Shown here: piece after piece, positions 49,471-52,836 of the stretch
Layout: every line of letters starts with the position of its first letter
Numbering within the stretch: the stretch's first letter is position 1
Assembly: GCA_023954745.1 (NCBI GenBank)
Contig: JAGSHC010000012.1
Coordinates: forward strand, 1 to 52,836
Direction: 5' to 3'
Length of the DNA stretch: 52,836 bases
From: Deltaproteobacteria bacterium
GTDB taxonomy: Bacteria; Myxococcota_A; UBA796; UBA9615
Translations under genes and position numbers: made by a program
The notes under the pieces: model-generated
Seen by the model: only the letters and a program-made list of their open reading frames with translations
Database searches by the model: none
Told to the model about the DNA's origin: nothing

Positions 49471-49508
49471 TAATTCCCCAAATCGGCACTCGTGCTATGC
49501 CTTTTTGC

Positions 49509-50399
49509 ATGAATTGGCGATCCATCCGATTTGACTGGAACCGTGCGCGCGCCTTTCTCGTGGCTGCAGAAGAGGGCTCTTTCTCTGCCGCAGGACGCGC
49601 GCTGGCCCTCTCTCAACCCACGGTGGGGCGGCAGGTCGCGGCCCTCGAGCAGGAGCTCGACGTCCTCCTGTTCGACCGGGTGGGACACCGGCTGGAGCTG
49701 ACCTCGACCGGTCTCGACCTCGTGGAGCACGTCCGCGCCATGGGAGAGGCAGCCTCCCAAGTGTCGCTCGCGGCCGCCGGTCAGTCCCTCTCGCTCGCGG
49801 GCGTCGTGGTGATCTCAGCGAGCCAGTTGGACTCGGTGTTCACCTTGCCGCCGATCATCGCCGCCCTGCGGATCGACTACCCCGGGATCGAGATCGAGGT
49901 GGTGTCCACGAACCAGCAGAGCGACCTCAGCCGCCGCGAGGCCGACATCGCCCTGCGCAGTTTTCGGCCGAAGCAGCCCGACCTCGTCGCTCGCAAGGTG
50001 CGTCAATCAGCGGCACACCTCTACGCAACCCCGGAGTACCTGGCGAGCATCGGCAACCCGAGCACCCCGGACGAGCTCTCGCGCGGTGAGTTCCTCGGAT
50101 TCGACCGGGACGACACGATGATCAGGGGCCTCAACGCCATGGGCCTGTCGCTGACGCAGGCGAACTTCCCGGTGATCACAGGGGACCAGCTGCTCCAGTG
50201 GGAGCTGGCGAAGCGGGGAGTGGCCATCTGCATCATGGGGGAGCGCATTGGGGACGCCGAGCCGACGGTCCAGCGGGCGCTTCCGGACTTTCCACCGTTC
50301 CCCGTCCCGCTGTGGCTCACCACCCACCGCGAGGTGAAGACGAGTCGGCGGATCCGCGTGGTCTACGACCGGCTCTTCGAAGCACTCTCGGCGCTCTGA
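49509..50399 (+). CDS. LysR-type transcriptional regulator
   Basis: The start ATG at 49509 gives MNWRSIRFDWNRARAFLVAA, followed by the winged helix-turn-helix EEGSFSAAGRALALSQPTVG and RQVAALEQELDVLLFDR. The effector domain runs from ~residue 90 to the end (VVISASQLDSVFTLPPII, LRIDYPGIEIEVVS). An ATG at 49497 would add four residues. No strong ribosome-binding site is visible. It is divergent from the quinone-reductase-like gene, which it probably controls, with a palindrome midway; the inducing molecule is unknown. Confidence 0.92.
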   Translation: MNWRSIRFDWNRARAFLVAAEEGSFSAAGRALALSQPTVGRQVAALEQELDVLLFDRVGHRLELTSTGLDLVEHVRAMGEAASQVSLAAAGQSLSLAGVVVISASQLDSVFTLPPIIAALRIDYPGIEIEVVSTNQQSDLSRREADIALRSFRPKQPDLVARKVRQSAAHLYATPEYLASIGNPSTPDELSRGEFLGFDRDDTMIRGLNAMGLSLTQANFPVITGDQLLQWELAKRGVAICIMGERIGDAEPTVQRALPDFPPFPVPLWLTTHREVKTSRRIRVVYDRLFEALSAL

Positions 50400-50434
50400 C
50401 CCCCGGGATCAGGACGGTTCGTGGAGTCCTCGGA

Positions 50435-51073
50435 CTACAGCGGGCGCCAGCCCAGATCCCAGTCGCGCAGGTAGACCGCCTTTGCCTTGCCGCGCACAGC
50501 CACCTCGTCCACCAGGCCGAAGATGCGCCCGTCGAGGCTGTTCCCACGGTGGTCGCCCATGACGAGCAGCTTTCCTTCGGGGATGGTCTTCGGGCCGAAG
50601 TCCGGCCCTCCGCCGTTCCGCATCTCGATGGGGTGAAGCACCTCTCCGAGCTGCTCCATCATCTGGTCATGCTCCTCGTGCACGGGCTGCATCGTCCCGT
50701 TGATGAGCACCCGGCCTCGGCTGATCTTCACCGTCTGACCTTCCGTCGCGATGACCCGCTTGAGCAGCGTCGTGCCGTCGACGGGCGAGTCGAGAACCAC
50801 CACATGCCCGGGCTGGGGCGAGCCCCGGTCCATCAGTTCGCGGTCCGTGAACGGCAGCCGAAGCCCGTAGGCGGACTTCGCGACGAAGATGTAGTCCCCG
50901 GGGAGAACGGTGGGCTCCATGGAGCCGGTGGGGACCTTGTAGTGGTCCGCCAGAGAGCTTCGCGCCGACAACAGGACGAGCGCCGCCAACAAGAACGCCG
51001 CCACCTCCGGGATGGTGCGGCGAATCAGTGACGAGATGGGCTCTTTGGTCTCTGCGTCGGTCGTCTCGGGCAC
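50435..51073 (-). CDS. lepB: Signal peptidase I
   Basis: The GTG start has GGAGGAG six bases before it. The protein has one membrane span (~22-37) and the catalytic Ser51 in GSMEPTV and Lys105 in LLKRVIATEG. Further conserved boxes are FVAKSAYGLRLPF and MGDHRGNSLDGR. The 212-residue length is typical of single-span bacterial leader peptidases. It removes signal peptides from exported proteins at the outer face of the inner membrane. The lipoproteins here instead need the Lsp enzyme, which is not in the window. Confidence 0.95.
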   Translation of the reverse strand: MPETTDAETKEPISSLIRRTIPEVAAFLLAALVLLSARSSLADHYKVPTGSMEPTVLPGDYIFVAKSAYGLRLPFTDRELMDRGSPQPGHVVVLDSPVDGTTLLKRVIATEGQTVKISRGRVLINGTMQPVHEEHDQMMEQLGEVLHPIEMRNGGGPDFGPKTIPEGKLLVMGDHRGNSLDGRIFGLVDEVAVRGKAKAVYLRDWDLGWRPL

Positions 51074-51154
51074 AGCGTCTCCTCCGGGGTCCAGGGTCAG
51101 GACCCACGAACCGCCCGGAGGATTCCACGCGGCGCTCCGAAGCGCACCCGGGGT

Positions 51155-52426
51155 TCAGCGCACGACGCGAAAGCTGCTGAACACGTAGGGGTAGTGACCC
51201 TGATACCAGTTGCGGAAGCTGCGTCGGAGCAAGCGCTCGTCGGTCGCCCAGCTGCCCCCGAAGACCACGAAGTGCGCGTCGTCGAAGAAGTCCGCGCTGT
51301 AGCCGGAGTAGGTGCGGGCCCAGGCTTCGAAGCCCGGGAGGGGACGGAATGGGGTGCTCGTCCATTCCCATCCGTTACCGACCAGCTCTTGCACTCCCCA
51401 GGCGGAGGCCCCCGCAGGCCGACTGCCCACAGGCTCCGGGGACCAGGACGAGAACCCGAACACCCCATGCTCGGGGCGGGGGGTCTCGTTGCCCCATGGG
51501 TACTCGCGGCGCTCCTCGTCCGGCGACCCGTAGGCCGCGCGATGCAGCTCCGCTTCGGTGGGGAGGCGACCGCCCACCCAGGCGCAATAGGCGGCGGCCT
51601 GGGCCTGACTCACCTGCACCGGCCAACCACCGGCCTGGTCCAGAGGCACGAGTTCGAACATGGACCGCACGAACCAGGTCCCGTCCTGCTCCACCCACCC
51701 GTGGGGCCGGGTTCCGCCGTCCAGGAGGAATGCCCTCCACTGCTCCACCGTCACCGGCAAGGAGTCGATCGCAAAGGCGTCGACATGCACCTCGAGCTCT
51801 GGGAACTCGTTGTCCCAGCCAAAGGGCTGGGCCGCGAAGGAGGCGCCGATGCCGGCGGTGCCGGCGGGGACGGGGATCGACTCGGCAGATCCCTGGGCGG
51901 CGCCAGTCTTCGCCGGAGGCAGGCTGCCTCGCTGCTTTCGCTCCAGCGGCTGCTCGTTGAGCATGTAGAGCAAGGTCTCGTGGTGCATCAGCTCGTGCTC
52001 GAGCACCAGGTGGTGCACACGGAAGTGGTCGGCGAGCACGTCCCCGTCGATGTCCCCCACCAATCCAAAGCTCTCCGTCATGGCCCAGTCCCTGAGCCGA
52101 TCGCGGTAAGCGAACACCTCCTCGAGCTCCGGCCAACAGGGAATCGTGGCGTCCACCGCGCCCTGCTCCGTGAGGGGGTCGATGCCTCGCTCGAAGAGCT
52201 GGTCGAAGTCGCCGGTCTCGCTCTCCAGGCCCAGGAGGCCACCGCCCACCTGGTTCCACAAGAACGCAGGGAGGTGGCCCACGTAGAAGACGAAGGGGTG
52301 TCGGAGGCCGATGGGTCGGTCGAGTAGATACGCGTCGGGCACGGTCCCGAAGATCAGGTCGCTGCGGTTCCACGCCGCCTGCAACGCCGCCTTCAGCCCA
52401 GGGAGCTCACCGGGGTTCGCGGTCAT
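51155..52426 (-). CDS. egtB: Ergothioneine biosynthesis sulfoxide synthase EgtB
   Basis: The start is the ATG at 52426, four bases after the EgtD stop. The N-terminal DinB_2 region holds HELMHHE (about residues 144-150), the iron-binding HX3HxE motif. The C-terminal half is a formylglycine-generating-enzyme-like domain with GGRLPTEAELHRAAYG and WEWTSTPFRP, ending FSSFRVVR. Known EgtB joins hercynine with a thiol (gamma-glutamylcysteine or cysteine) using oxygen. At 423 residues it has the usual length. It is the second gene of a two-gene operon with EgtD. Confidence 0.95.
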   Translation of the reverse strand: MTANPGELPGLKAALQAAWNRSDLIFGTVPDAYLLDRPIGLRHPFVFYVGHLPAFLWNQVGGGLLGLESETGDFDQLFERGIDPLTEQGAVDATIPCWPELEEVFAYRDRLRDWAMTESFGLVGDIDGDVLADHFRVHHLVLEHELMHHETLLYMLNEQPLERKQRGSLPPAKTGAAQGSAESIPVPAGTAGIGASFAAQPFGWDNEFPELEVHVDAFAIDSLPVTVEQWRAFLLDGGTRPHGWVEQDGTWFVRSMFELVPLDQAGGWPVQVSQAQAAAYCAWVGGRLPTEAELHRAAYGSPDEERREYPWGNETPRPEHGVFGFSSWSPEPVGSRPAGASAWGVQELVGNGWEWTSTPFRPLPGFEAWARTYSGYSADFFDDAHFVVFGGSWATDERLLRRSFRNWYQGHYPYVFSSFRVVR

Positions 52427-52430
52427 GGTG

Positions 52431-52836
52431 TCACCTGGCCTTGCGGATGAGGGCGAGACCAAACAGCTCGTTGGGATCGGTCATCCAGCGCTCGATGGAC
52501 ATCCCCGCTACGTCGAGACGCGCCTGGAGGCTGTCGCGGGTGTACTTGCAACTCAGCTCGGTGCGAATGCCCTCGCCGGCCTTCAGGTCGAGGGTGACGC
52601 CGGCGCCTGGCACCTGGACGACCACGTCGCGCACGGCGTCCAGCCAGATCTCCACCCGCGCCTCCTCGGCGTTCCAGGTGGCGCGGTGAGTGAATTCCGT
52701 CTGGTGGAAGTCCGCCCCGAACTCGTCGTTGAGCACATTCAGCATGTTGAGATTGAAGCGCGCGGTGATGCCCTGACCATCGTCGTAGGCCGCCTCGAGC
52801 ACGTCGCGCTCCTTGACGATGTCCACCCCCAGGAGA
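52431..52836 (-). CDS. egtD: Histidine N-alpha-methyltransferase EgtD, C-terminal part
   Basis: The right edge cuts this gene; only about 135 C-terminal residues are visible, starting LLGVDIVKERDVLEAAYDDG and QGITARFNLNMLNVLNDEFG. The end carries GIRTELSCKYTRDSL, with the conserved KYT core of the EgtD substrate-binding end, and closes FGLALIRKAR. EgtD trimethylates histidine to hercynine, the substrate of EgtB, whose gene follows by four bases. The identification is firm because of the pairing with EgtB. Confidence 0.92.
   Translation of the reverse strand, partial: LLGVDIVKERDVLEAAYDDGQGITARFNLNMLNVLNDEFGADFHQTEFTHRATWNAEEARVEIWLDAVRDVVVQVPGAGVTLDLKAGEGIRTELSCKYTRDSLQARLDVAGMSIERWMTDPNELFGLALIRKAR

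Overview
The window reads as high-GC DNA from an uncultivated delta-proteobacterial lineage, most likely Myxococcota. The reasons are the many secreted proteins with MopE-type Cys/Asp repeats, three proteins ending in a Cys motif, a membrane segment and an Arg cluster (MYXO-CTERM-like), several lipoproteins with poly-Asp linkers after the lipid cysteine, a Ser/Thr protein kinase, and strongly GC-ending codons. No rRNA, tRNA, CRISPR array, transposase or phage gene was recognised. Assignments come from reading motifs by eye; no database search was run.

Layout. 1-2186: a DUF2156 (MprF-like) gene running off the left edge with an apparent frameshift, then a degenerate receiver protein with an acidic tail. 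These first ~1.9 kb use codons differently from the rest, and the change falls at a GAC-repeat tract, so a chimeric join or a transfer boundary is possible. 2183-5610: three lipoproteins, one with an HExxH motif and two tandem paralogues with an Ig-like fold. 5680-6766: a small membrane protein and a small secreted protein. 6842-13630: two giant MopE-repeat proteins that share one architecture but carry different domains at the same insertion point. 13630-18226: a tightly packed run of low-molecular-weight phosphatase, DUF2079 membrane protein, fructosamine-kinase-like protein, acyltransferase and SDR, facing a membrane methyltransferase (18243-20042).

20055-26586: a von Willebrand A lipoprotein, a 430-bp gap holding three 52-bp repeats, a Spy/CpxP-like protein, an SLC12-type transporter and a third MopE-repeat lipoprotein. 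26597-31106: a leftward run of lipoprotein, unknown protein, TPR protein and kinase. 31198-38837: a short GspE/PilB-type ATPase, an M1 peptidase, a small secreted protein, a GSDH lipoprotein and an AAA+ ATPase. 39040-42620: a VOC protein with a WYL regulator, GreB, a zinc-ribbon rhomboid and an OmpR-type regulator. 42639-47315: a histidine kinase with a very large disordered extracytoplasmic segment, an unknown protein and an M48 peptidase. 47316-52836: an SDR, a small anchored protein with an L7/L12-like motif, a divergent oxidoreductase/LysR pair, signal peptidase I, and an ergothioneine pair (EgtD, cut by the right edge, then EgtB).

Much of the coding capacity serves the cell surface: lipoproteins, sorted repeat proteins, membrane proteases, envelope-sensing kinases and lipid or sugar modification enzymes. 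The most unusual items are the histidine kinase sensor region, the swapped domains in the two MopE paralogues, the phased 52-bp repeats, the three-palindrome block at 38891-38959, and the receiver protein that ends in a surface-sorting tail without an export signal.
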